Source: Akkermansiaceae bacterium UBA4589
GTDB taxonomy: Bacteria; Verrucomicrobiota; Verrucomicrobiia; Verrucomicrobiales; Akkermansiaceae
Assembly (NCBI GenBank): GCA_002387565.1
Contig: DGJT01000018.1
Coordinates: 1-64,000 of the forward strand
Length of the DNA stretch: 64,000 nucleotides
Direction of reading: 5' to 3'
Below, piece after piece: positions 43,994 to 52,676 of this stretch. The stretch's first letter is position 1; each line of letters opens with the position of its first letter. The notes beneath the pieces were generated by a model. That model had not been told where the DNA came from. It made no database searches and saw only the letters and a list, made by a program, of their open reading frames with translations. A program made the position numbers and the translations under genes.

Positions 43994-44692
43994 ATGGCAA
44001 ATATTTTTCCACGTTCTTTTAACTTGTCACCTTTCAAGGTTCTTTTCTGTTTAGGTGTTGTCGGGATCACTATTATTTTAGGCTTGTGGTACTATGCCAC
44101 TCCTAAGACTTTGCGTGTGGGCTATCAGCCTGCTCAGCCTATCCCTTTTGATCATAGTATTCATGTTGGTCAAGTCGGTTTAGATTGTCGTTACTGTCAT
44201 AGCTTTGTAGATGAGTCATCTCATTCTAATATTCCATCAGCAAACACCTGTTGGAATTGTCACTCTCACATCAAAAAAGAGTCACCTAAGTTAGAGCCGT
44301 TGCGTAGAGCTATGGATAAAGACTACGAATTTTATGATGGCAAGGCTATTGAATGGGTGAGAGTTCACAAGTCTCCTGATTATGTTTACTTTAATCATAG
44401 TGCGCACGTGAATAGAGGTGTATCTTGTAAATCTTGTCATGGTAATGTGGATGAGATGGATGTTGTCTATCAGGCGGAGACGCACAGTATGTCATTCTGT
44501 CTTGATTGTCATCGCAACCCAGAAGACCACTTACGTCCTTTAGAAGAGGTTTATAATTTAGATTATGACGCTGCAGAGTTTATTAAGAATAACCCACAAT
44601 TGGGTGTGAGTACTCAGCAGGAGTTAGGTGAGTTTTTGAAAAAAAAATGGTCCATTCATCCAAAAGAGAGTTGTTCAACCTGTCACAGATAA
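43994..44692 (+). CDS. actA: Alternative complex III subunit A, pentahaem cytochrome c
   Basis: Periplasmic cytochrome of ACIII, which oxidises menaquinol or ubiquinol and passes electrons to cytochrome c or directly to an oxidase. One N-terminal membrane anchor (about residues 14-33) is followed by exactly five CxxCH haem sites (CRYCH, CWNCH, CKSCH, CLDCH, CSTCH). Haem-ligand His are in PFDHSIHV and FNHSAHV. Length (232) matches ActA. It opens a gapless operon of sixteen genes that ends at 60598. Confidence 0.95.
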   Translation: MANIFPRSFNLSPFKVLFCLGVVGITIILGLWYYATPKTLRVGYQPAQPIPFDHSIHVGQVGLDCRYCHSFVDESSHSNIPSANTCWNCHSHIKKESPKLEPLRRAMDKDYEFYDGKAIEWVRVHKSPDYVYFNHSAHVNRGVSCKSCHGNVDEMDVVYQAETHSMSFCLDCHRNPEDHLRPLEEVYNLDYDAAEFIKNNPQLGVSTQQELGEFLKKKWSIHPKESCSTCHR

Positions 44693-44708
44693 TTAACTGA
44701 CTAATTTT

Positions 44709-47700
44709 ATGAGTAAACGTCAATGGTTTCATCCAGAATTAAAAGAAGATAAGCAAGTCAAGTCTACGCAGGCTTGGAGATCTTCAGCAGAGCTAGCTTC
44801 AGAGCCAAGCTTTGTGAATAAGTTTGATATAGAATTTCCTGAGGGAGACACCTTAACAGAAGAAGAAGCGGAATTATCAAGACGCTCATTTGTTAAGTTG
44901 ATGGGTGCATCTACAGCGCTTGCAGGCATGGGTATGGTGGCTTGTCGTCGCCCAGAAAAATATATCATGCCTTATAAGCAGGCTCCCGAGTGGGTGATTC
45001 CTGGTAAAGCTGTTTATTATGCTACTGCCATGCCTACAGCAAAAGGTGGTGTGCCATTATTGGCGAGTAGTCATGAGGGGCGCCCTACTAAGTTAGAGTC
45101 TAATACCTTGGCTAACAAGCGTGGTGGCACGGACGCTTTTGCTCAAGCTTCAATCCTTAATTTGTACAGCCCAGATCGCTCTAAAGAGTTTTTATTTCAA
45201 GGGCAGGTTTCTTCGCAAGCAGACTTCCAAAATGCTTTGCCAAGCATTGCCGCTAAATTGAGTGATGCTAACAGTGCTTTCGTGGTGGCTAAAGATGACT
45301 CGCCAAGTCGTGAGCGAGCGCTCAAGCAACTCAAGCAAACTTATCCTAAGGCTAAGTTTTATGCTTACGAAGCATTAGAAGCTGACTCTGCTATCTCTCA
45401 AAAGGTCGTTATTAATTTATCTAAGGCGCAGCGTATTTTGTCATTAGATGCGGACTTTTTAGGTTTAGATAAGCAAGCTGATGTGGCTGGTTTTTATGCG
45501 AACCGTTTTGTTGAGGGTGCTGATTACGATCAAAAAGTTGATAAAAATAAGATTAACCGCCTTTATGTAGTTGAGCCTAACTTTAGTGAGACTGGTGGTT
45601 TGGCTGATCATAGAATGCGTTTGGCTCCTTCACAAGTAGCTAAGCTTACTGTTGCTCTAGGTCAATTTATTGCTGAAGCGACAGGTGACGCAACTTTAGG
45701 AAGCATCACTAAGGGTAGTGGTGTTAAGAGTTCGCTTACAGATAAGGATTTAATATGGGCCAAAGAAGCTGCTAAGGATTTGGTAACTAAAAAAGGCAAG
45801 AGCTTGGTCTTGATAGGTTCAGGTTACGATGACGCATTAAAAGCTTTAGTATTAGCGATGAATGTGGCTTTAGGAGCTACTAGTAACATTATCAAAGCAT
45901 TGCCTAATACAGATTCAGTTGAATTAGGTTCATTGGCTGATTTAAAAAATGATTTAGCAGCTAAGAAAGTGAAGACATTGGTTTGGTTGAGCCCAGCTAA
46001 CCCTTTCTATGATGCTCCTAGTGATTATAAGTTTGAAGAGCTTACTCAGTCTGTAGAGGCATTTATTCATTTTGGAGAGCGTGCTACTCCAGTTGCCAAG
46101 GCAGCTACATGGCATATTCCTGCGGCTCATTATTTAGAGAGTTGGGGTGATGTGAAGGATGTTAATGGCAAGGTCTTGCTCATTCAGCCACTTATTTTGC
46201 CGCTTTATGAAGGGATTTCAGAGCTTGAGTTGCTCTTAGCATTCAATACACAAGTGTTAGCTACAGCGAATGAGACAGGTTCAGTAGCTTCTCCTGCTTA
46301 TGATTTTGTAAAACAAACTTCTGCATTGACTGAGGCTAAGTGGCGTAATGCGCTTAAGCGTGGCTTCATTGCTGATAAGGTTTCGTTAGTTCCATTTACA
46401 GTGAATGGTTCTGAGTTAGTCTCGATAGCTAAAAAAGGGTTGTCAGCATTAGTAAAACAAGCTGCGCCTACAGGGCAAGCTGTTGAAGTCGTCTTTAAGG
46501 CGGATAGCTCAGTTTGGGACGGCCGTTACATCAATAATGCTTGGTTGCAAGAAGCTCCAGATCCAATTGTTAAGTTGACTTGGGATAATGCGGCTTGGAT
46601 TTCTCCAAAAACAGCAGAAGCACTAGGTGTGTACGATAAAGAAATTGGTTTGATTGGTATGAATCCAATCTTTAAAAAACCTAACTCAGCTATCTCAGAT
46701 GCTAAAGATAAGGAGGGCCCTAATCGTACAGCTCCTGTCATTAAGCTTAAGGTTAATGGTGCAGAATTAGAAATCCCAGTGATTATTGCCTTTGGTCAAG
46801 CTGAGAATGTGCTCACGCTTCCTGTTGGTTATGGTCAGTTTTTTGATAAGCATCGTAAGTCTGATTTCAAAAAAGGTTTTGATGCTCAAAAGCATGCGCA
46901 AGGCTCATCAGAAAGAGAGAGCTATGTGGGTGTAAACGCAGGTTTCAACGTCTACAGCTTACGTACTTCTGCGAATCTTTACTATGCAACAGGCGCTACT
47001 GTAGCAACGACTAAAGTTCGTTACAAATTAGCCATGACTCAAGAGCACCATAATATGTATGGACGAGCTCTAGCTAGAGAGGTTTCTACTCAAGGTGATT
47101 TTAAGGCTAATCTTCATAGTGTTAAGAAGCATGGTGTAGATTCGCATGCTCCAGAAAACATTTCTTTATACAAATCAAAAGGCTCAAAAGTATGGCATGG
47201 TGATGGCGTATCAGCACCTAATCTCCTCTCTGATAAGATTCATCAGTGGGGTATGGCTATTGATTTGAATGTATGTACTGGCTGTAATGCTTGTTTAGTG
47301 GCTTGTCAGGCTGAAAACAATATCCCTGTTGTAGGTAAAGAGCAGGTGGCCATGGGTCGTGAGATGCACTGGATTCGTATGGATCGCTACTACGCAGTGG
47401 TTGATGGTGCCGACGAAGATAATCCAGAGATGATTCCTCAGCCTGTAGCCTGTGCTCAGTGTGAGAGCGCTCCTTGTGAAACTGTCTGCCCAGTTAATGC
47501 AACAGTACACACAGAAGAGGGTCTTAATGCTATGGCTTATAACCGCTGTATCGGTACACGTTATTGTGCTAATAACTGCCCATATAAAGCACGTCGTTTC
47601 AATTTCTTTGATTATAACAAGCGCAACCCGCTTATTGAGAAAAATCTTTATAAAGGAGCTGCAGGTAAGAAGCAGGAGGGTGATAGCACTCATTTACAAC

Positions 47701-48113
47701 GTAACCCAAATGTTTCAGTGCGTATGCGTGGGGTTATGGAGAAGTGTACATACTGTGTGCAACGTCTTGAAGCTGCTAAAATTGATCAGAAGCAAGCGCT
47801 TAGATCCAAGGTTATGGCTTCAGGAGCTCTGTCTCATAATGTTGAGCTCAAGCCTGAAGAGCTTAGAATTAAGCATGATGGTGTTAAGGTAGCGTGTCAA
47901 ACAGCCTGTCCTTCGGATGCGATTAGCTTTGGTAACCTTCTGGATAAAGAGGCTTCACGTATGGTGAGGGCCAAAGGTTCAGAGCGTAATTACGATTTGC
48001 TTAACTATATTGGAACACTTCCAAGAACTAGCTACCTTGCTAGAGTTAAAAATCCAAACCCAGCAATGCCAGGTGCAGAGTTTGTAGGTCAAGCGACAAT
48101 TAACATGCATTAA
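44709..48113 (+). CDS. actB: Alternative complex III subunit B, molybdopterin-like and iron-sulfur fusion
   Basis: The largest ACIII subunit, in the periplasm. A twin-arginine signal lies at residues 58-66 (RRSFVKLMG), and GMVACRRPE after it suits lipid attachment. The B1 half (to about 780) resembles molybdopterin oxidoreductases but in ACIII carries no molybdenum. The B2 half (from about 850) has CTGCNACLVACQAEN, CAQCESAPCETVCPVN, CIGTRYCANNCPYKARR, CTYC and CQTACPSDA, consistent with three 4Fe-4S clusters and one 3Fe-4S cluster. At 1134 residues it is the fused form. Confidence 0.95.
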   Translation: MSKRQWFHPELKEDKQVKSTQAWRSSAELASEPSFVNKFDIEFPEGDTLTEEEAELSRRSFVKLMGASTALAGMGMVACRRPEKYIMPYKQAPEWVIPGKAVYYATAMPTAKGGVPLLASSHEGRPTKLESNTLANKRGGTDAFAQASILNLYSPDRSKEFLFQGQVSSQADFQNALPSIAAKLSDANSAFVVAKDDSPSRERALKQLKQTYPKAKFYAYEALEADSAISQKVVINLSKAQRILSLDADFLGLDKQADVAGFYANRFVEGADYDQKVDKNKINRLYVVEPNFSETGGLADHRMRLAPSQVAKLTVALGQFIAEATGDATLGSITKGSGVKSSLTDKDLIWAKEAAKDLVTKKGKSLVLIGSGYDDALKALVLAMNVALGATSNIIKALPNTDSVELGSLADLKNDLAAKKVKTLVWLSPANPFYDAPSDYKFEELTQSVEAFIHFGERATPVAKAATWHIPAAHYLESWGDVKDVNGKVLLIQPLILPLYEGISELELLLAFNTQVLATANETGSVASPAYDFVKQTSALTEAKWRNALKRGFIADKVSLVPFTVNGSELVSIAKKGLSALVKQAAPTGQAVEVVFKADSSVWDGRYINNAWLQEAPDPIVKLTWDNAAWISPKTAEALGVYDKEIGLIGMNPIFKKPNSAISDAKDKEGPNRTAPVIKLKVNGAELEIPVIIAFGQAENVLTLPVGYGQFFDKHRKSDFKKGFDAQKHAQGSSERESYVGVNAGFNVYSLRTSANLYYATGATVATTKVRYKLAMTQEHHNMYGRALAREVSTQGDFKANLHSVKKHGVDSHAPENISLYKSKGSKVWHGDGVSAPNLLSDKIHQWGMAIDLNVCTGCNACLVACQAENNIPVVGKEQVAMGREMHWIRMDRYYAVVDGADEDNPEMIPQPVACAQCESAPCETVCPVNATVHTEEGLNAMAYNRCIGTRYCANNCPYKARRFNFFDYNKRNPLIEKNLYKGAAGKKQEGDSTHLQRNPNVSVRMRGVMEKCTYCVQRLEAAKIDQKQALRSKVMASGALSHNVELKPEELRIKHDGVKVACQTACPSDAISFGNLLDKEASRMVRAKGSERNYDLLNYIGTLPRTSYLARVKNPNPAMPGAEFVGQATINMH

Positions 48114-48132
48114 TTAGGAATATTTATTTACT

Positions 48133-49590
48133 ATGTCTACACAATCTACATCAAATGTTTCTTCTCAAGGTAAAGTAGTGATACCTGTACTTGAGCGTGA
48201 AAAGTTGATTCTCAATAATCGTTCGCTTTCTTGGATTAGTAACAAAGTTTGCGGTATTATTGAAAACAAGCAGCCTGCGTTATGGTGGGCACTATTTATT
48301 CCTTGTGCGCTTATGGCTCTTATTGGGGTTGTAGGCGGTCTTGCTTACCAGGTTTACTCTGGTGTCGGTGTTTGGGGCAACAGTAACCGCGTTATGTGGG
48401 GTTGGCCGATTGTTAACTTTGTTTTCTGGATTGGTATTGGCCACGCGGGGACTTTGATTTCTGCAGTCCTGTTCCTCACTCGTCAGAACTGGAGAACTTC
48501 TATTAACCGCGCCGCTGAGGCGATGACTATTTTTGCGGTGATGTGTGCAGGAATTTACCCTGTATTCCACGTGGGTCGTGTGTGGATGGTGTGGTTCTTA
48601 GCTCCAGTACCTAACTCAAATGCTATCTGGCAAAACTTTAAATCACCACTTCTATGGGATGTGTTTGCGATTTCTACTTATTTCACAGTATCACTTATTT
48701 TCTGGTATTTAGGCATGGTTCCTGATTTGGCTACGATTCGTGATCGTGCAACAACTAAGATTAGACAGGTTCTTTATGGTGTCTTTTCTCTTGGTTGGAG
48801 AGGGGGTAATCGTCAGTGGTCTCACTATGAAATGGCTTACCTTATCTTGGCAGGTATTTCTACACCATTGGTGCTTTCTGTGCACTCAATCGTTTCATTT
48901 GACTTTGCGACTTCAGTAGTTCCTGGTTGGCATACGACGATTTTCCCTCCTTACTTTGTGGCGGGTGCTATTTTTGGTGGATTTGCCATGGTATTAACCA
49001 TTATGATTCCTGCTCGCTATATCTACGGGCTGCAGGATTTAATCACCATGAAGCACATTGATAACATGGCTAAGATTATTTTGCTCACAGGTACTATCGT
49101 GGGTTACGCTTACCTCATGGAGCTTTTCATTGCTTTCTACTCAGGTGCTAAGTATGAGATGGATGCGTTTACCTTTAGGATTACAGGCCCTTATGCATGG
49201 GCTTATATTGCGATGATGGCTCTTAACGTTATTTCTCCACAGATTTTCTGGTCACGTAAAATGCGTGAGAACCTCTGGGTGATTATGGCGGTGGCTGGCT
49301 GTGTGAACGCAGGTATGTGGTTTGAGCGTTTCGTTATTATTGATACAACTCTAGCAAGAATGTTCTTACCTGGTGATTGGAAATACTTTAGTCCTAGTGC
49401 TATTGATGTGCTTACTTTCTTAGGCACCATGGGAATGTTCCTTACCTTGTTCCTTCTATTCTTGAGATTTTTACCTTGTATCAACATTGCAGAAGTTAAG
49501 TGGACTCTTCCAGAGGCTGACCCTCATTATGGTGAGGACGCTAATGACAAAGTGGAGCGTGTTGCAGCTTATCAAAAAGAACTTTCATAA
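48133..49590 (+). CDS. actC: Alternative complex III subunit C, NrfD-like quinol-binding membrane protein
   Basis: Integral membrane subunit of the NrfD/PsrC family with about ten helices, which binds the quinol and docks the iron-sulfur domain of ActB. Family traits are FVFWIGIGHAGTLISAVLFL, FHVGRVWMVWFLAPVP and the PPYFVAGAIFGGFAMVLT stretch. GHAGT holds a conserved His of the quinol site region. The length of 485 is normal. It is spaced 19 bases after actB. Confidence 0.94.
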   Translation: MSTQSTSNVSSQGKVVIPVLEREKLILNNRSLSWISNKVCGIIENKQPALWWALFIPCALMALIGVVGGLAYQVYSGVGVWGNSNRVMWGWPIVNFVFWIGIGHAGTLISAVLFLTRQNWRTSINRAAEAMTIFAVMCAGIYPVFHVGRVWMVWFLAPVPNSNAIWQNFKSPLLWDVFAISTYFTVSLIFWYLGMVPDLATIRDRATTKIRQVLYGVFSLGWRGGNRQWSHYEMAYLILAGISTPLVLSVHSIVSFDFATSVVPGWHTTIFPPYFVAGAIFGGFAMVLTIMIPARYIYGLQDLITMKHIDNMAKIILLTGTIVGYAYLMELFIAFYSGAKYEMDAFTFRITGPYAWAYIAMMALNVISPQIFWSRKMRENLWVIMAVAGCVNAGMWFERFVIIDTTLARMFLPGDWKYFSPSAIDVLTFLGTMGMFLTLFLLFLRFLPCINIAEVKWTLPEADPHYGEDANDKVERVAAYQKELS

Positions 49591-49601
49591 GAATTATTTA
49601 T

Positions 49602-50186
49602 ATGAGTAAAGAAGCTAAAATTTACGGTTACCTTGCTGAGTTTGCTAATGCTCAGGAGCTCTATCACGCCGCTGAAAAAATTAGAGATGCCAAATACAGC
49701 CGTTGGGATTGTTATTCAGCATTTCCTATTCATGGTCTTGATGCTGCAATGGGCTTAAAGCGCTCTAAGTTGCCTATCTTTGTTTTATGTGGTGCGACCT
49801 TAGGTTTCCTAACAGCCATCTCTCTAGCTTATATTACTCAAGTGGTGCTTTATCCAACTGTAGTGCAAGCAAAACCAGCGAACTTATTCACGATTCCGGC
49901 TTTCTTCCCTATTATGTTTGAGCTGACGATTTTATTTTCAGGTTTCACTGTTTTATTTGGGGTTTTAGGTTTAATGAAGCTGCCATGTTTCCATCACCCA
50001 CTTTTTAATAGCAAGCAGTTTTCTAGAGTGACTGATGATGGGTTCTTTATCGCTATCGAAGCCACAGATCAACAGTTTTCTGCTGAAGCCACACGTGAGC
50101 TTCTTGAGTCTATTGGAGGCACTAACTTAGAGGTCGTTTATGACGAGGTTGTTGAAGAGCTTGAGGAGGTCGAAGGCAAAGCCTAA
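49602..50186 (+). CDS. actD: Alternative complex III subunit D
   Basis: DUF3341-type ACIII subunit. It has a cytoplasmic N-terminal domain (YGYLAEFANAQELYHAAEKIRD, with SAFPIHGLDAAMGLKRSKLP), two membrane helices (about 59-81 and 100-125) and a cytoplasmic C-terminal domain (FFIAIEA.., TRELLESIGGTNLEVV). It contributes to the membrane core beside ActC and ActF. At 194 residues the length is usual. No cofactor sites are expected. Confidence 0.93.
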   Translation: MSKEAKIYGYLAEFANAQELYHAAEKIRDAKYSRWDCYSAFPIHGLDAAMGLKRSKLPIFVLCGATLGFLTAISLAYITQVVLYPTVVQAKPANLFTIPAFFPIMFELTILFSGFTVLFGVLGLMKLPCFHHPLFNSKQFSRVTDDGFFIAIEATDQQFSAEATRELLESIGGTNLEVVYDEVVEELEEVEGKA

Positions 50187-50207
50187 AGAATTAGAATTTT
50201 ACATATT

Positions 50208-50882
50208 ATGCGTTACTTTTTTATAGGTTATTTAGTAGTGGTGACTCTGGTTATCGGAGCCTTAGGCTTTCGTGGTGACAAATTTAGTAAGCCACCGATT
50301 CGTTTATTCCCCGATATGGATGAAATGGACAAGGTGAGAAGCCAAGAAAAAACTGTATTCTTTACAGATACTATGGGATCACGTTTGCCATTAGCTGGAA
50401 CTCAGCCTTTTGGTTACGATGCCAATGCGCAGGACGTAGCTGAACAAAATCAAGTTACTTTTTCTGGTTTAGAAGGCTATTACAACACAGGACATATTGG
50501 TGATTACTATGGGTCAGGTATGCCTACAGAATTAGCAGGTAGTGGTATTGAGCTGCTCAAGCGCGGTGAAGAAAGATATAATATTTACTGTGCTATTTGT
50601 CATGGTAAAAATGGTAACGGTCAATCTAGTGTGCCAAGTCAATATGGCATACCTGGAGTAGCTAATCTTCATCAATTTTTAGAGGCAGACTACCCTAATG
50701 GACGTTTGTTTGAAGTTATTTCACATGGTAAAGGAAATATGGGTGGTTATGCCTATCAATTACCAATCAAAGATCGTTGGGCTATCATAGCCTACGTGAG
50801 GGCGTTACAAGTTGCTAAGCAAGCGCCGATTAATCAACCAGCCGTTAAACAAGCAGTGGAAGAAGCTGCTTCTGTAAAATAA
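50208..50882 (+). CDS. actE: Alternative complex III subunit E, monohaem cytochrome c
   Basis: Periplasmic cytochrome with one haem site, CAICHG near residue 126 (YNIYCAICHGKNGNGQ), and a Met ligand candidate in GNMGGYAYQL. The N-terminus is a membrane or lipid anchor (about residues 2-20). It is thought to carry electrons from ActB/ActA to the acceptor, which in this operon may be the neighbouring oxidase. PPIRLFPDMDEMDKVRSQE near residue 28 is a segment conserved in the family. Confidence 0.94.
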   Translation: MRYFFIGYLVVVTLVIGALGFRGDKFSKPPIRLFPDMDEMDKVRSQEKTVFFTDTMGSRLPLAGTQPFGYDANAQDVAEQNQVTFSGLEGYYNTGHIGDYYGSGMPTELAGSGIELLKRGEERYNIYCAICHGKNGNGQSSVPSQYGIPGVANLHQFLEADYPNGRLFEVISHGKGNMGGYAYQLPIKDRWAIIAYVRALQVAKQAPINQPAVKQAVEEAASVK

Positions 50883-50904
50883 TAAGTTTTAGTTTTAGAA
50901 AATC

Positions 50905-52263
50905 ATGGGACACTTGATCACATCAGAACAAATCGCTATTGATGGCGAACAGTTGACATCAGCACCTTTTAAGCGTGCTAAACAAATACTTGGTATCATT
51001 GCTATAGTAGGAACGCTTATTAGCTTTGGTATTTTGTTTTTTGCACCTGACTCTTTGAAAGGTACCTTTTCTTATTCTTGGTTATTTGCTTTAGCTTATG
51101 CCTTAACTATCGCTATTGGTGGTTGTTTTTGGGTGCTTCTGCATAACTTATCTAATTCAGGTTGGGGTGTGTCTGTACGTCGCATTATGGAGAACTTAGG
51201 TTTTGTATTTCCTTTCTTAGGTGTTCTTTGTATCCCGTTTCTTTTCCCTGATGTACAACAGTACCTTTGGGAATGGATGACTAAGCACCGCGCTACAGGT
51301 GTGGATATGTTTAGTTCTAACCCAAGTCGCTTATTTGGCTTCTGGGGCGGGCAAGACCTCATTGATGCCTTGTATTACAAGCACGAAGCTCTGCTTGCTA
51401 GTAAGGCTTGGTACTTAAATATTTTCTCTTGGTACACACGCTTTTTCTTCTATTTTATTGCCTTAGGTTGGGTGATTTGGAAATTACGTAAGATTTCTGT
51501 AGCTCAGGATACTGATCCAAAACCAGGTGTCGCACGCCTCTTTCAAGCTAGAGCTTTCTCAGCAGGAGGTTTGCCTATCTTAGGTATCACAGCTACTTTC
51601 CTTGCGATTGATTGGTTTATGACTTTGAACTACACATGGTTCTCTACGATGTGGGGTGTTTATATTTTTGCCGGTTGTGCCTTGCATTCCATGGTGGTGA
51701 TTATTTTGACTGCTATCGTATTGCAAAAAAATGGCTACCTTAAAAATGTAGTATCCCCAGAGCATTTCCACATTATGGGTAAGCTCACGCATGTGTTTGT
51801 CATTTTCTGGGCTTACATTACTTTCTCTCAATTCTTCCTTATTTGGTATTCAAATATTGCAGAAGAAACCATGTACTTTACCCTTCGTAATACAGCAGGT
51901 TGGTACTGGGTAAGTTTGAGCTTAGTCTTTGGTCACTTTGCTTTGCCATTTATCTTGCTTCTACCACACTGGATGAAGAAGAATGTGAAGTATATTAAAT
52001 GGGTTTGTGTGTACCTTTTAGTATTACACGCTGTGGACATGTATCATGTGATTATTCCTCAGAGAGGGCCTTCATTAGGTTTGGTTTTAGGTCATGAGCC
52101 AGTACTTTGGTTCGGTGGTATTCAAGCGGTATTTTTAGATATCTTTGCCTTGGTAGTTGTTATTGCGGGCTTTGGTTATTTCTACTTGAGAAATTTAGGT
52201 AGCGTGAATACTTACCCTAACCGTGATCCACGTATCATAGAATCAGCTAACCTTAGTAACTAA
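50905..52263 (+). CDS. actF: Alternative complex III subunit F, ActC-like membrane protein
   Basis: Second NrfD-like membrane subunit with about ten helices, a partner of ActC in the membrane core. Traits include GGCFWVLLHNLSNSGWGVSVRRIMENL, then DWFMTLNYTWFSTMWGVYIFAG and the FSQFFLIWYSNIAEET stretch, read in parts. In structural studies of ACIII the ActF subunit may take part in proton movement; that is family knowledge. At 452 residues it is typical. Confidence 0.94.
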   Translation: MGHLITSEQIAIDGEQLTSAPFKRAKQILGIIAIVGTLISFGILFFAPDSLKGTFSYSWLFALAYALTIAIGGCFWVLLHNLSNSGWGVSVRRIMENLGFVFPFLGVLCIPFLFPDVQQYLWEWMTKHRATGVDMFSSNPSRLFGFWGGQDLIDALYYKHEALLASKAWYLNIFSWYTRFFFYFIALGWVIWKLRKISVAQDTDPKPGVARLFQARAFSAGGLPILGITATFLAIDWFMTLNYTWFSTMWGVYIFAGCALHSMVVIILTAIVLQKNGYLKNVVSPEHFHIMGKLTHVFVIFWAYITFSQFFLIWYSNIAEETMYFTLRNTAGWYWVSLSLVFGHFALPFILLLPHWMKKNVKYIKWVCVYLLVLHAVDMYHVIIPQRGPSLGLVLGHEPVLWFGGIQAVFLDIFALVVVIAGFGYFYLRNLGSVNTYPNRDPRIIESANLSN

Positions 52264-52280
52264 TTTATCTCTTTTTTATT

Positions 52281-52673
52281 ATGTCTTGTTGTTCAACAGA
52301 AAACCAACCTACTAGCTGCAAAATTAAAGCATCTATTCTTACTATTCTTTTGCTTTTAGTAGCAGTAATTTTAGTATCTAACTTGAAAAGCCAAGTAGCC
52401 AAAGCTAATGCTTCGATTGTGGATTTAGATGAAGAAGCTCGTTTAGAAGTCAAATTGCGCACCGAGCAGGAAGTCACAGAATCTTTCACCGTGGTAAGCA
52501 ATGGCGAAACAGCACAAGTGCCGCCCGCTGTTATTTTTGCACAGCAAGCTAAACAAAACTTTTCAAACCCTAAACCTGTGGCTGTGAAGATAGAAGCACA
52601 GAAGACCACTGCTGCTAAACTTCGCGAAGCCGAAGAAGCTAAGCAAAATACAAGTAACCCATTTAGTCTTTAA
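52281..52673 (+). CDS. Small single-pass membrane protein in the ActG position
   Basis: A 130-residue protein starting MSCCSTENQPTSC, with one membrane helix (about residues 16-34) and a charged, extramembrane tail rich in Ala, Glu and Lys. It sits between actF and the CcoN-like gene, where some ACIII operons carry actG. I see no sequence signature that proves ActG identity. The four N-terminal Cys (C3, C4, C13 and the region around them) are unusual and would lie in the cytoplasm if the helix runs N-in. Confidence 0.7.
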   Translation: MSCCSTENQPTSCKIKASILTILLLLVAVILVSNLKSQVAKANASIVDLDEEARLEVKLRTEQEVTESFTVVSNGETAQVPPAVIFAQQAKQNFSNPKPVAVKIEAQKTTAAKLREAEEAKQNTSNPFSL

Positions 52674-52676
52674 TTT

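Noticed and set aside
47295..47693. 132-codon minus-strand open frame inside actB
   Set aside because: It overlaps the conserved ferredoxin Cys motifs of ActB, which fix the true frame on the plus strand.
47452..47892. 146-codon plus-strand open frame in another frame of actB
   Set aside because: It overlaps the iron-sulfur half of ActB and has no plausible protein features.
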